In this document: positions 26,185 to 37,643 of the stretch, piece by piece
Position numbering within the stretch: the first letter of the stretch is position 1
How the letters are laid out: the number at the start of each line of letters is the position of its first letter
Assembly (NCBI GenBank): GCA_003255065.1
Contig: QAOA01007318.1
Coordinates: 614,356 to 678,355 of the forward strand
Direction: 5' to 3'
Source of the DNA: Cercis canadensis
Lineage: Eukaryota; Streptophyta; Magnoliopsida; Fabales; Fabaceae
Length of the DNA stretch: 64,000 nucleotides
Made by a program: the position numbers and the translations under genes
The notes under the pieces: model-generated
Told to the model about the DNA's origin: nothing
Databases searched by the model: none
Seen by the model: only the letters and a program-made list of their open reading frames with translations

Positions 26185-28204
26185 TACCCAGAAGCAGAAA
26201 ACTGTAATTTATTACTAAAGAGTCTATCTTGGATAAAGGTGATGAAAGAAGGAAAAATATTATGACTGCTTGAGCCGGAAAGATTGTAATTCACAAAAAT
26301 TGGTAGACAGAGAAAAGTGAATTAGTTGTAAAATGAACAGAGAAGGAGTGGAAGAGAATGGAGAATCGTAGTGTACTCAAGAAGAAGAAAATCAAAATCT
26401 CAAATTCAGATTTAAGTGGATAAAGTTTACAATTTCAATTTCAAAAACGAATGTAAGATCTAATATTATTTCGGAGTCAAAAGAAGGAATAGCCAGGGAA
26501 GGTTATGGCTAAATACATCTTGCGTTACTCAGAGTTTTTGCAGGAAGGAGAAAAAGGAGAAAGGGGAATTGCGAGGTTTAAGTAACGATTTCTTATCGCT
26601 ACAACCAGGAAACAACGATTTCCAAAGAAAGTGCGGATTGCAGACTGCTGCTGGGTGGGAGTGGAAGGAAGAGGAAAGTTGACGAAAGGCTTTGTTGACT
26701 TTGAGATGAAGACCATGTCACGGTGGAGAGCGCATCAATTTTCTACCTTTTTTCTTATTTTCTCTTACCATTTCTATTCTTTCCTCTACTTGACGAGTTA
26801 TTTACATATTTGCCATTGTCTTTGTTGAATTGGTTGGACCCGAAAACAATTCAACTGGGTTCAATGACGGTGATGTCTATATATGCAGTTGGAAGCTCCA
26901 CCGCCACCATTGAGCTCTCCACCCATTTGGAGCTTGACTCATAACTTGAATGAAAAAAAGGGCACGTGCCATTTGCTTTAAGCTCCAACTTTCCGGTCCA
27001 ATGAAATTGTAATTTACAGCAAAATTCCTCCTTTTTCTTATTTCTTTTTCCTTAAAGTATACTTGGATGAAATATTGGCCATACGATATCATATTTGTCC
27101 AAACCAATCAAAGGGCTAAAAGGGACACGTGTAATTGAGTAGGTGCGGCTTATAAATTGTGCAACATGTTTGGATGGATTAAAGAAGGATTAGCAAAGGT
27201 TGGGGGTGGAGGGCATGTAGTTTTCCAAAACATAAGGGAAAGTCACCAACACATGTAGCATGTGAAGTGGCCTTTTCTGTATCACAAGGCTGTTATTGTA
27301 TTTCATTATTCGTTTTATCTTTTACCTTTTTATCTACTCTAATCTAATCTAATCTCTAACTGTTACAGTTGTACTTGCATTAAAGGTTTGTGGTTGCCAC
27401 CAAGGAAGCTAGGACCATTTGATCCCCTAAATCATCTATTAGACCATCACACGGCTCTGACACATTCAAGACTTGGCCTTGTATTGTATGGGTAATGCCA
27501 GCACTCAGAAGGGATTCATTACTCTCTCATAGCCCATATTTCCTTCCATTTTCGTCGCCATATCTTATTACTTGTGCTTATGTTATATAATAAAATCATT
27601 TCTTAGCCTTCCACTTAAAATTTTAACCACTTTTAAATGATTGATTCTTAAAAATTTATGTTCTGTTTTAGGCATGAATCTTCAGGGGTTAAGCGTGCTA
27701 CCAGATACAAAAATCCATGTGCTAATACACTAGCAAGATGTGGCGCTGGAAGACGTCAATGTTATGATTTATTGTAATTACTTTTTGTTCTGTTGCAATG
27801 AGGATTCTGTTCCCACGAGCCATTACACTCGATCCTGATGTGTTTGGTTTTGTAACATGTTGATTTTCCCAGGAAAAAAAGAATAGTATCTCAGTAACTG
27901 ATGTGAATTTGATATTTCAATCTGCTAAGCATTTCTCTGTGTATTCGATATGAGAGTTTGATGAGTAACATAAACAAGAATGTCTAGTTCTCTGTTTCCT
28001 ATTTTAGACAGGGCGAATAAAGGGGAGAGAGAGAGGGAGCTAAGTTTATGTAAACAAGAAAGAATAAGATCTATTGATTGTTGATGAAAGAATAGGCAAC
28101 AATTGAAGTAAAATCCCAATTTGGGAGTTCAATATACATAGTAGGGGCATTTTCTGTGTCTGATGCAGGACATAGTATGCTTAGATTCAAGGACTCAGCA
28201 ATTT
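26076..28204. other. Intergenic: PP2C promoter/leader and 3' flank of the small unknown gene
   Basis: No coding region is supported. The first roughly 600 nt should contain the PP2C 5' UTR and core promoter. A CACGTG G-box occurs near 27125. The remainder is ordinary AT-rich sequence. Confidence 0.55.
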
Positions 28205-29436
28205 CTAAACAATGTCACTTATCAAACGCTTATGGCGATGATAATGCTTCTCCATAAAAACTCTGGAGGCCCCTTCTACAGTTCTACGCCATGTCTGCAA
28301 CAAACAATAAAAAATTATTAAATATTAAAATATGGGAAATTATGGTCAAGCTGTAGTTATCTTCCTTTAAAAAAAACATTGGGAAAAAGGGGGTGTGACC
28401 CGTGTTGAGAGGGAAAAGCCAGTGACACATTGCGTTCTGCCTTCCTTACAATTTCCTTTTCACCCAAGATAACAAGTTATTATTGAATGATAGGAAGAAA
28501 GGAGAGCACTACAAGAACGCCCTCACAAATGCGGCAGTTGGCAAGATCTAAGTTCATTCCAATCATGAATTGCTTTCTACCTCACAACTTGATTACTTTA
28601 TGTTACCCCAACCTTTTCATAAGTTTCAACAATCCTCCTAGGACTAAAATGTCATTTTATCTGAAGATCCCAAAGAATTTTTAACCACTAAAAGTTGCCA
28701 AATTTCATACAATTTTTTTGTAGCTCTGTCAAATACTCACTTTTCTTATTTGTCAGTGAGACATTCACCAGAAAATTGCAGTCTCTACAACCCTGAACAA
28801 TAAGCGCTACTAATAAATTTTTTTAACAACTTGCCCTTTGATTTCTACTAAAATTATCGTCCATACTAAACTATAGATTCTAGAAGCCAAAGAAGTATTA
28901 ATGTTAGGAAATTACAGAGAGCCAAGGTTTGCAGTCCAATCTATGTTCTAACTCTAAGCAAGAATATGATTCTTGTTTGTTGATGTTCCAGCAATTAATT
29001 TCTGAATCTCACATTAATAATGAACAGTAAAAGTGCTAACTTATAAAGAAGAATGTTTCAAGTAACATCAGACCTTCTCAATGGTTCCCAAGAGGGACTT
29101 GTTCCTCATTTCCCTGGCCCTGAGCTGCGCCCTTCCGATCCCGAGTTGCCGGAGCAATGCCGACCTCCGAGTTGCGGCTAGTGGCAGAAGTGACCTTCTT
29201 TCCACCAACGCGGTGCTACCAAAACTATTTGATGGGCTCTCGCATTGACCATCTTCTCTCACTACCCTGCTTTTCTTTCGACGTTTCGCAACACGCAAAT
29301 CTCTCTTCTTCTTCTGGGCCTCGTCGCCGGAGTCGGAATCGGCAAACTTTCTGAGCAGTTCATCGGAAGATTTCTTGGTTACATGCTGAACATTAGCAGA
29401 GGCAGCAGCGGTTGCGGTAGCAGTAGCAGGTTCCAT
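28205..29436 (-). CDS. Small basic, nuclear-looking protein of unknown function, 2 exons (150 aa)
   Basis: Exon 1 is 29436-29074 and exon 2 is 28294-28205 (TAG); the join gives ...GTIEK|TWRRTVEGASRVFMEK.... The N-terminus is Ala/Thr-rich. Next come an acidic patch (FADSDSGDEA) and a strongly basic run (KKKRDLRVAKRRKKSR) that would serve as a nuclear localisation signal. The C-terminal block, from LLRQLGIGRAQLRAREMRNK to HRHKRLISDIV, looks conserved and predominantly helical. I recall Arabidopsis proteins with this C-terminal block but no characterised function. By position it could match At2g42110, annotated as unknown (from memory). The intron carries a CACTA-like insertion. The exon structure is secure because the frame, the splice sites and the dense charged motifs agree; the role is unknown. 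Confidence 0.8.
28507..28726. mobile_element. Small CACTA (CMC/EnSpm)-type non-autonomous element, degraded, in an intron
   Basis: The left end reads CACTACAAGAACGCCCTCAC, followed by AAATGCGGCAGTTGG. CACTACAAGAA followed by an ATTTGCGGC-like block is the hallmark of plant CACTA terminal repeats. Near 28690-28726 the sequence has AGTTGCC...AAATTT...TTTTTTGTAG, a decayed inverted match to the left end. No transposase is present at about 220 bp. The left end is convincing, the right end tentative. Confidence 0.5.
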
Positions 29437-30815
29437 TGTAATGTAAATGTAGTAAATAGAACAAGCTATGCCAATGTGTTATGATAATATGAAATTGATG
29501 ATTTTATGAGACACTATGGGATGTGGGTGGTTTCTTATTATTGTGTGGAAAATGGACCGTTGTGGGAAATAATGCTAACTGGTAAGTGAAATTATATGAA
29601 TAATAGATGAGAGGGAAGAAAAAAAATAGCCGTTAGGAAGTAGAAATGGGCTTAATTTTCCAATGATTTGTAATTGTGGGGGCATGTGGATTTCTGAGAG
29701 CAACAATACAAAAAACCCAAGTTGCTAAGTCCGTCATATGCGCTCCCCTACTGTGTTTCTCTCTGACACATACTTTTTAAGTGTCTTTTTGCCAACTAAA
29801 ATCCTACTCTCGACTCTCTCTTACTATATCCAAAATAAAAATTGTATTTAGATCGGAACTGTCACAAATATAAAGCACAGTTATGTTACTAATTAATATC
29901 GAATATAAGAAAAGAAACAAATAAATAAATGTACTTGATCTCCCGTGAAGAACAATAAAATGCACTTAATCTCACATTTTCTTCATTATTTCTTCCCTTG
30001 AGATGTGTAAGTCACAGACTCAGCCTTTTCTTACTTTTATATGTTAGGAATTTTCGACACTGAATCCCAGGTAACATCTTCAGACATTGTTTCACAGACC
30101 AAATTAAATCTATGGAATTCTCATTGAGGGCAAAAGTAACATATCCCAAACAAAATGCACCCATATATCCTATCCTATGTTACAACTAAATTATGTCAGA
30201 AAATACACATTCTAGTCAATAAATTAGGATTGTACATTGACAATATTTTACACCAGGGGAAAAAAGCGCACACATCCCTTATTAGCTTTGAGCTATAATT
30301 TTCATTTTTTGGATTCCTCTGCCACGAAATCTACACGGAGAGATGGCTGCTTCAAGACACTCCCAACAAACTGTCTTGTACCAGTTAGAAACTTCTGTTA
30401 TTTGTCATGCGTGAGCTGTAAGAACACATAAAAAAAATGTTAAAAACCTCAAAAAGAACGCATAGGTATAGGCTAATTAGATAATGGGATACTTAATTTG
30501 AATATTATAATTTAACAACTTAATAGTAGTTTTTAAATTATTTACATAAATATTATATAAAAAAAAAAAATTGATTGGGGGACCCGCTGCATGGAATTCG
30601 GCATGATCACATTGGACCCGCACACTAACCCACATTAGCACTGACCTCCTGCCCCACCAACGGTCTCTCTCTCCATTTCTCTTCCAAAAAAAAATTCTCT
30701 CTCCCCCTTAATCTCTTCTCTGCCTCTTCACATCCACGTTCTTTCTCTCCATTTCTCTTCTCTCATATATCAAAACTTATACAATTTCAGCTAGTTCTAT
30801 CCACTTCCTATCTCC
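29437..30815. other. Intergenic; the last 220 nt look like a CT-rich plant leader
   Basis: The promoter of the small unknown gene should lie near 29437. No gene is seen up to about 30590. From 30660 to 30815 the plus strand is strongly CT-rich, with CTCTCTCTCCATTTCTCTTC near 30665 and a similar block near 30740, as in plant 5' UTRs. Confidence 0.45.
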
Positions 30816-30986
30816 ATGAAGAATAAATTTTTAAGACCCGTCCAAGAATTCAAGAATATATTCAGAAGCATGAGAGGTTATACTGAACCAAGTGATAATC
30901 TTGACAGACCAAGTAATTATAACAAGCTTCATCTCTTCTCTGGCCTTTCAGGTTTTCATTTGCTATCTTTTGTTTATAAAATTTGA
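30816..30986 (+). CDS. Candidate 56-aa protein or first exon, unknown function
   Basis: The ATG at 30816 follows about 150 nt of CT-rich leader. The ORF encodes a charged, polar peptide (MKNKFLRPVQEFKNIFRSMR, later GYTEPSDNLDRPSNYNK) unlike the hydrophobic noise of AT-rich DNA. An internal CTTTCAG|GTTTTC could serve as a splice donor, so this may be only a first exon. It lies antisense to the presumed POLD2 3' UTR. I do not recognise the peptide. Leader composition and peptide character are the only support. Confidence 0.3.
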   Translation: MKNKFLRPVQEFKNIFRSMRGYTEPSDNLDRPSNYNKLHLFSGLSGFHLLSFVYKI

Positions 30987-31135
30987 TATTATTTACATAT
31001 CGAAGTTAACAATCAGACAAGTTTTGATAAACTGTATCTGTAATAATTATAACGAGAAGCCACATTATCTTTCATCCAATGCTAAAATTTCAGCAGGTCA
31101 TAGCTTTATTACCATAGTAACTTCATTCTGCATTC

Positions 31136-34100
31136 TTATGAGCTCAATTGAGTCCCAAAACTGAGAGCATGACATTCAAGATCCCTCAAATTTAACTGCC
31201 AAAATGAGAGGTGTCAGTCATAATACATGAAATTAAGCAAAAAAACTCAAATAAAATAATGCTTCTCCAGTCATGATCTTCCCACTAGTAATAATTGTTT
31301 CTTGCCTTACTTTTCATCTAATAAAAAGACCCAAACAAGTAGAGTAGAACCCAAACTTCTAACTTTTAAAGGAGAAGCACACGATTACATGATTTTCTTG
31401 AGAACAACCTTTTAGTCTAAAATAGAGGGGGAAAAAATCACAAGATTCAATGGACATGATTTATCATAATTAAGTAATTGTATACAATTTAATTCTACAA
31501 TAGAAGGAAGAAAAATCGCAGAAAATTTCTAGCTTAGTTGGTAACAAATCATACTTTACCTTAATTATCCATAGATTACTAGATAGGCTATTATTGCTAA
31601 AAAGTAAATTTAATTTGTATACTCAGGGGCAGGAACTTGCACCTTGCCACGCCAGTGGAAGCAATTTAGATATGCAAATTTCATTTGATGAGAAGATAAT
31701 GTGAAAAATTCAAGCTCACCATGACAGCAACTCCAGTCTCACTGAATTTTGGGATGGATATGAGTCTCACCAATTGCCCTTCGGAACCTGCAATGAATAG
31801 TTAGCATAAACATGCAAAATTAATAGATGATTCTATCTTTTGATTTGGATGTTGAGGGAGAGGAATTTATGAAAAACAAAAATCAGATATGAAACTAACA
31901 AATATTACTGAGAAGTAGAATTTTAGAATAAAAATACCCTTCATCACACGAGTTTCATATTTATCCTGATTGCCAACGAAGTAAACATGAGGACAGCTCT
32001 CAATGAAGAAAGGATCCCTATCGGTGTAAGGATAACACCCTGGAAGACAAAAATAAATATGAGTAAGGAGTTTTCGAGGACAATCTTGTGAAACTTTAGA
32101 ATTTTAACTTTCTAGGTTTCTTCAGGTAATAGCAGGGCATATGAGACTGTCAGTTGTTCAACCTACCAGAAAATTTTCTAAGCTAATTGAAAAACAACTC
32201 AGATTGTGACCAACTAAGTAAAAGAGAAATGCATTACAGCATATTTAGTGTATACCAAGAGTATTAGGCGCTGTTGGTGCCAAATGCCTCCACCTTAATG
32301 TCCTTTCCATAAATTCAAGTTTATCTTTTGCCCCTGAATACTTCTCAAGATCATCTATATTCTGACCCGACGTCCCAAGAAAACTGAAAGCCATGAAGCA
32401 TCATGTTTAATGTATATTTAATTAAAAAAGACAGTGATATTTAAATATGCCTATTTACCTGATTTTATCAAGTTCAAACGAATGAGGATTTGTACAGGAT
32501 CTAAAAGTGTTATAAGCTGATGACCCTGGAAAAAGGCATCTATGCAGAGGCTGAAAGGACAAATCTTAGTAACAATACAAAAATACAGATTATGCATGCT
32601 GCATACATACTCTTAAAAGACAGAGTAAGAACCTGCTGTGGCAATGAGAAGTTCGCAGGGTCACTGGGTCCTGGCATGATATCCAAAGGCAAACCTGCGG
32701 CAATCTACACATAAGTAAAGATCATTAAGCAACTTCATTCATGAAGCCAAGGACTATAATCTAGCAACCAAACTAATGAAATGAACCTGATTCAACAGAA
32801 TATCCAGCTCCTTTATCGGTTCAGACAGCCTTGAGAGATCCTTTGAAGCCAAATTCTGCAAGATCGAACAGAATGGCAATATAAATTCATTTTTGTATAT
32901 ATTTATATAAAAAAAAAACTATAAAATCTAAAAATAAATTTTGTAACTTAATATATACAACCAATAGGAGTAGTAAGAGCCAAAGAGGCCATGAAACTAT
33001 AAGATAATTAGCAAGATGCACATGAACAAGCGAAGCTGTCTAGCACCCCACAGGACGGGACAGTCAAACTGCCAGTTCACTATGGAGTCTAAGATGAAAC
33101 TTTAAAAAGCTAGTCTTGGGCATCTTGGCACAACTGAGTTCCTTTCATATAATTATTAGAAATTAAATTGTAGTAAGCAACTTTCATAATTTAAAATATA
33201 AAGTTGCATAAAAGTGGAAGTTTAGGTGCTGTTGGAATGACATCATTCTCCATCATTTTTAATAATTGTAAGCAGATAATATTAGATTTTAGGAAAAGCA
33301 AAAATCTTTTGGAGTCCAAAAAGAGGAATCCCTTCCATAATAGTATGGATTCATGCATTTGATGATTACTTTATATTGCTCTATAAATGTTCACTGAAGC
33401 AACATGAAGGGAAGCAAATGAAAACAAGAATAACTAATTCAGATGTTAACGGAAGCAAATAAGTGGTGTAATTTTAAGGCAAAAGGAGATGATGACTCTT
33501 GTCTTGAAGACATGAACAAAGGTACTTTTATCAAAAAAATGAAAAGGGGGAGGGGGGAAGAAGCTAAAGGGAAAAAAGGTTCAGTTAAAGGAAGTATAAC
33601 GACTTCTGTTGTTTATATTTCTAATAAGAACAAGAGATCAACACTAGAATGAACTCAAGTAATATGTAACTAAATAACAGAAAAAGGCAGGGGGGTCCAG
33701 GGAATGCTGAAATGGTCACTGAAGAGTCAAAATATACAACTGTAATACCTGTCCATTAAGAAGTCCACGAGGGATCTCAACAGAATTTCCAGCAATAACA
33801 ACATGAACAATCTGAGATGCAATACTTTGCTCCTGTTTAATTTTTCATTTTACAAGTTAAAAATATGACAGATCACATAATAATCAGTAGCACTAGAGCT
33901 TCAAGAAAAGGACAGCTGAACCTTCTCATCTCCTAAATGTCCAGTAATATGATCAATGAGAAGCTGAAATTGGAGAGGATTACAGTTGTTGCTCCCAATA
34001 CTTAACCCCGAAACAAGAATGACATATTTATCTTCCACTGTTGAATCAAAATTGACAAAAATTGAGCCTATATTTTTTTATAAAATGGGAAATTTCAATA

Positions 34101-36545
34101 ATCATAAAACGAAAATAGAAGAAATTAATGCATAGCACAATATGGGATGAAGCATATGACAAGCAATAAGGGTAAAGATTAAGACATCAAATTTTAAGAG
34201 AAGAGAAGCAGGGTGATAAAGATAAGTTTTCAAAGTGTGACAGGAAATTAAGAAATTAGTTTGTTTCACTTCTACCTTGTGTTTGTGTGTTTATGTGTTT
34301 ATGTATGTATTAAGACATTAAATTTTAAGAGAAGAGAAGCAGAAGACTGTTTATGACTGACACACATCCCAAACAGCTCAACTCCTTCTCAGTAATGGGG
34401 AAAAAAAAAAAAAANTTCTCAGTAATGGAAAAAAAAAAAAAAAGCATTTTGTAGAGAATGTGGGACTCTGATCCACATCAATCAACTCATCCTATGACAA
34501 CATACTAAAGTGATAAAATTGGAATTCAAAATCTAAAAATGTCACTAAGTTCTTGAACGTTTTCTAATGAACATTCTGTTTAGTTAATCAACAATTCATG
34601 TGCTTTACTAGTAAGGTAAAAGCATCACAGATGTAAAAGAAATGGAAGCATTACTTGATATAAGGGGAAGCTTTATCTGTGGTGGTAGGCCAGCTTCCAA
34701 GAAATCTTGAACCAAAAAATCACCTGCCTTGGTTTCCTTTCCATGTAAAGCAACCACAAGTCCTGTCACAAATGATGTTAGCAGAAAATCATCATGTGCC
34801 AAAAAGACAATGCTTTGTATGGCAGGCAGGACAAACAACATTAATCAGTCATGTGTACAATTTCTAAATAGCTACGTGAAAATTCCTTTGAAAAGAAAAA
34901 TAGTTAATCATGCTGCCCTTCCCCTGAAGAAGTAGGGAAATAGACATGGACATTGAAAATGACATAATTTGAGCAGGGCACCGCAAGGTTCAACAAGTAG
35001 GATATGACATGGTGCAGAAACTTTCATGTAGGAAATTGATGAACAAATTAATGTAATATTTTGAATTAAAGTCTATAATGTTTTAGGACTGGCATCCTAT
35101 CCTGCTAAAGGCTATTTTAGTTTTTTTCAATAAGTTGTTCATGATACAGACCTGTTACATATCCAGAAGGTGAAAGGATATTCCCGCCAAGCTTAACTCT
35201 CCCACTTTCATCTTCCAAAACTAGATGATCATCAGCATGCATAAAGTTATGAGGTTGGACAAGTGGAGTTGCAGATCTCTGTCAATTTATGGTAGATAAA
35301 TATAGCACTTTAGCACCTTATTGTAGACTTCATACGTAGAACAACTAAAATTTCTCTTAAAAGGAATAGAAAATGATACTCCTACCACAGTACCTCTTTA
35401 GAATACTCATCAAGTACGCAAGGTTTGAGCTTCATGTGTTTATACAGAGTTCCAACAATGATACATTCCTTGCCCTCTTCCAGTGCCAACACCCTGCACA
35501 CTGCAGCAAAGTGAAATTAGTAAATATTTTCTAAACTAACCCATAGATTCCTTCATTTCAAATTACTAACAGAAATCTCTAACAGCCAACATCACATACA
35601 TGCAAAAGAAATTAGAAACGCAGCCTTAATTCCATTGCAAATAAATCTAGCCTCCATAAGCTAATAATTCCTAATGATAAGAGTGAGGCTACAAAACTTT
35701 TTAAGTCAATTAAGTGTAATTTTTAAAACCCTAGAAAGGTTCAGTACCATTTTCATAATTTGGAGCGACAACCCACAAAAAGTATCCAAACTTAGATTAC
35801 GCGATAAACAAGAGGCAAAAAGAAAAACCCAACTGTACAAGCTGCGATACATCAAATTTAGTACAAAATGCCATTCCCTTATTTTGGGGTCAAGGCAATC
35901 ATACACTAGTGGAAGACTGATGACAAAAATTAATGAAAACCTCAAGGATTTGGAAGGAACTCCCAAATTAAGCTAACCAAGAGGATAATTTTAAACGTAA
36001 ACCCTAAGTCAAAGTACCAACAAACGTTATTAAATTGAGCGCCAGAAACCTACTAAAAGAAATTTTGGAACAGGATTGATGATTGATATCACAAAAATTC
36101 CACAAAATTATACTTAACAGAAACTGGAATAAGAGGTACCAGGTAAATGGGACTTCCAATTAGAAACAAGGGAATATAAGAGAGTTCTCATTAGGTGAAG
36201 ACGAGCGAAGTAAATCTGACTGTATTGCTGCCCCCTATACGTCTCTTTCTGAATTTCAAATGCTTCATCCTGCAATAATAGGTGAGAAACATAAAAGCCT
36301 GAAAAAATTGGGGGGAAAATTTTTGAATTTCATATCCATAACATGTTCTTCGCATTTTTATCCTTTATGTTTCCCCCTTTTTCTTTGTGGCTTTTCTTAC
36401 GGTTTCCCTGCAACCAAACTAGAAGCTACAAGGAGAAAGAGAACTACGAACTAGAAGTACAAAGCAAAAGAAAATAACAAGAAGAGAACTGAACCAAGGA
36501 GTTATAGGCACATTGCTTTCTGTCGAGGTTCTTCTCCGAATCCAT
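31136..36545 (-). CDS. POLD2: DNA polymerase delta subunit 2 (small regulatory B-subunit), 14 exons
   Basis: Exons (minus): 36545-36495, 36269-36140, 35500-35394, 35278-35152, 34762-34655, 34037-33922, 33832-33749, 32855-32787, 32704-32633, 32550-32459, 32383-32256, 32039-31938, 31787-31720 and 31195-31136 (TAA). The 1314 nt give 437 aa, about the Arabidopsis length. It has the B-subunit layout: an N-terminal OB-fold part (for example [18 protein letters not shown], then [16 protein letters not shown]) and a calcineurin-like, catalytically dead phosphoesterase part ([59 protein letters not shown]). It ends [14 protein letters not shown]. In the nucleus it bridges the catalytic subunit and the accessory subunits for lagging-strand replication and repair. 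The N at 34415 falls in an intron. A tRNA gene begins 113 bp upstream in the opposite direction. Confidence 0.96.
34386..34428. repeat. Short duplication around a single N in a POLD2 intron
   Basis: TTCTCAGTAATGG plus a poly-A run appears on both sides of the N at 34415. Same pattern as the other single-N junctions here; likely artefact. Confidence 0.8.
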
Positions 36546-36658
36546 TTCCACGGTTTCCGTGGCGGGAAGAGTTCACCCCCGCTCTTGGGTAGGGAAGACT
36601 TATATAAATGGTGGAAAATATTATTTATTAATGTCTAATTTCCCTAGCCATCATGTAT

Positions 36659-36731
36659 GGGGATGTAGCTCAAACGGTAGAGCGCTCGCTTTGCATGCGA
36701 GAGGCACGGGGTTCGATACCCCGCATCTCCA
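36659..36731 (+). tRNA. tRNA-Ala (anticodon UGC)
   Basis: A 73-nt intronless cloverleaf. The acceptor stem GGGGATG pairs with CATCTCC and includes the G3-U70 pair that identifies alanine tRNAs. The D arm is GCTC/GAGC. The anticodon stem CTCGC/GCGAG encloses loop TTTGCAT, with anticodon TGC at 36692-36694. The T arm is CGGGG-TTCGATA-CCCCG, and the discriminator base is A. CCA is not encoded, as expected for a nuclear gene. A five-T Pol III stop follows 5 nt later. The gene lies between the divergent POLD2 and fibrillin genes. Confidence 0.97.
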
Positions 36732-36736
36732 ACATC

Positions 36737-36741
36737 TTTTT
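36737..36741 (+). terminator. Pol III T-run terminator of tRNA-Ala
   Basis: TTTTT five nt after the tRNA 3' end, with a second T5 at 36744-36748 as backup. This is the standard RNA polymerase III stop. Confidence 0.85.
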
Positions 36742-36748
36742 ACTTTTT

Positions 36749-37643
36749 CACTTCCATCCAAAAAACAATTTCCAGATTTTATTTTCATGTTATTTTAACT
36801 TTTTTATTTACAAAAAAAAAAATACTTGCTTTTTTATTTTTTACTATAACTTTAAATATGAACACAAAATTTATAAATTCTAAAATAATTTTAATATTAT
36901 TTGATTACATGCCATGTAATTATTTCATAATTTTAAAAATTCAAAGTTGAGATAAAGTATTGTTTAAAATATTTGTTTTCGTGCTATTTGTTCATCAAAA
37001 TATTCTAATTTGAGAGAAATATAAAAATAAGTTATGAAGCAATTAATGTTTAATCCGTAACCCCTTATTTATCTTTCAGGTTAAAAAATATATATATCAA
37101 TCATTAAATAGTTTAGATAATCCTTCATTTTTGTTTCCCCAATCAAATGTAACATAGTATATTATCTAAAAAAAAATTCTCATTGGTAAGATGCAATGAC
37201 TGTGGCCACTATGCATTTTATTAATATTAATGTGTATTTATATTGTGTTGTAACATATGAAAATAATTTTAAGTTATTATGTGTGATTTATTGGTGAAAA
37301 ATTTAAGTAATTTGTAAAAAATTAAGAATTTAAATATCAATTTAAAAATATTAAAATAATATTTATAGCAATTTTTGAATTTATCAATTTTATTAAAAAT
37401 AAAGGGAATTTTTAAAAGGAAAAAAAAAGCGTTGTCTCCGGACGTGTGCTGGGAGGGGGAGATTTTGTGTGAACAATACTAGAGCGGTAACAATGGTGAA
37501 ATTGAGAATACCCACACCTTCTGCACCTTCAACTCTCTTCATGACTTGCTTCCTTCAACTCTTCAACGACTTCAGTGATTCGATCTTCACAGCCCCACTA
37601 TAAAATAAATTCCCTTCATTCTCTGCCTCTTGCATTCTTTTCA
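36749..37643. other. Intergenic AT-rich stretch and fibrillin promoter
   Basis: No gene is visible. TATAAAATA at 37599-37607 is a TATA match but only 37 nt before the ATG, so it may not be the core promoter used. An ACGTGT core lies near 37441. Confidence 0.5.

Noticed and set aside
36559..36883. Plus-strand ORFs of 76-79 codons near 36.6 kb
   Set aside because: Both are translations across the tRNA-Ala gene and its AT-rich flank.
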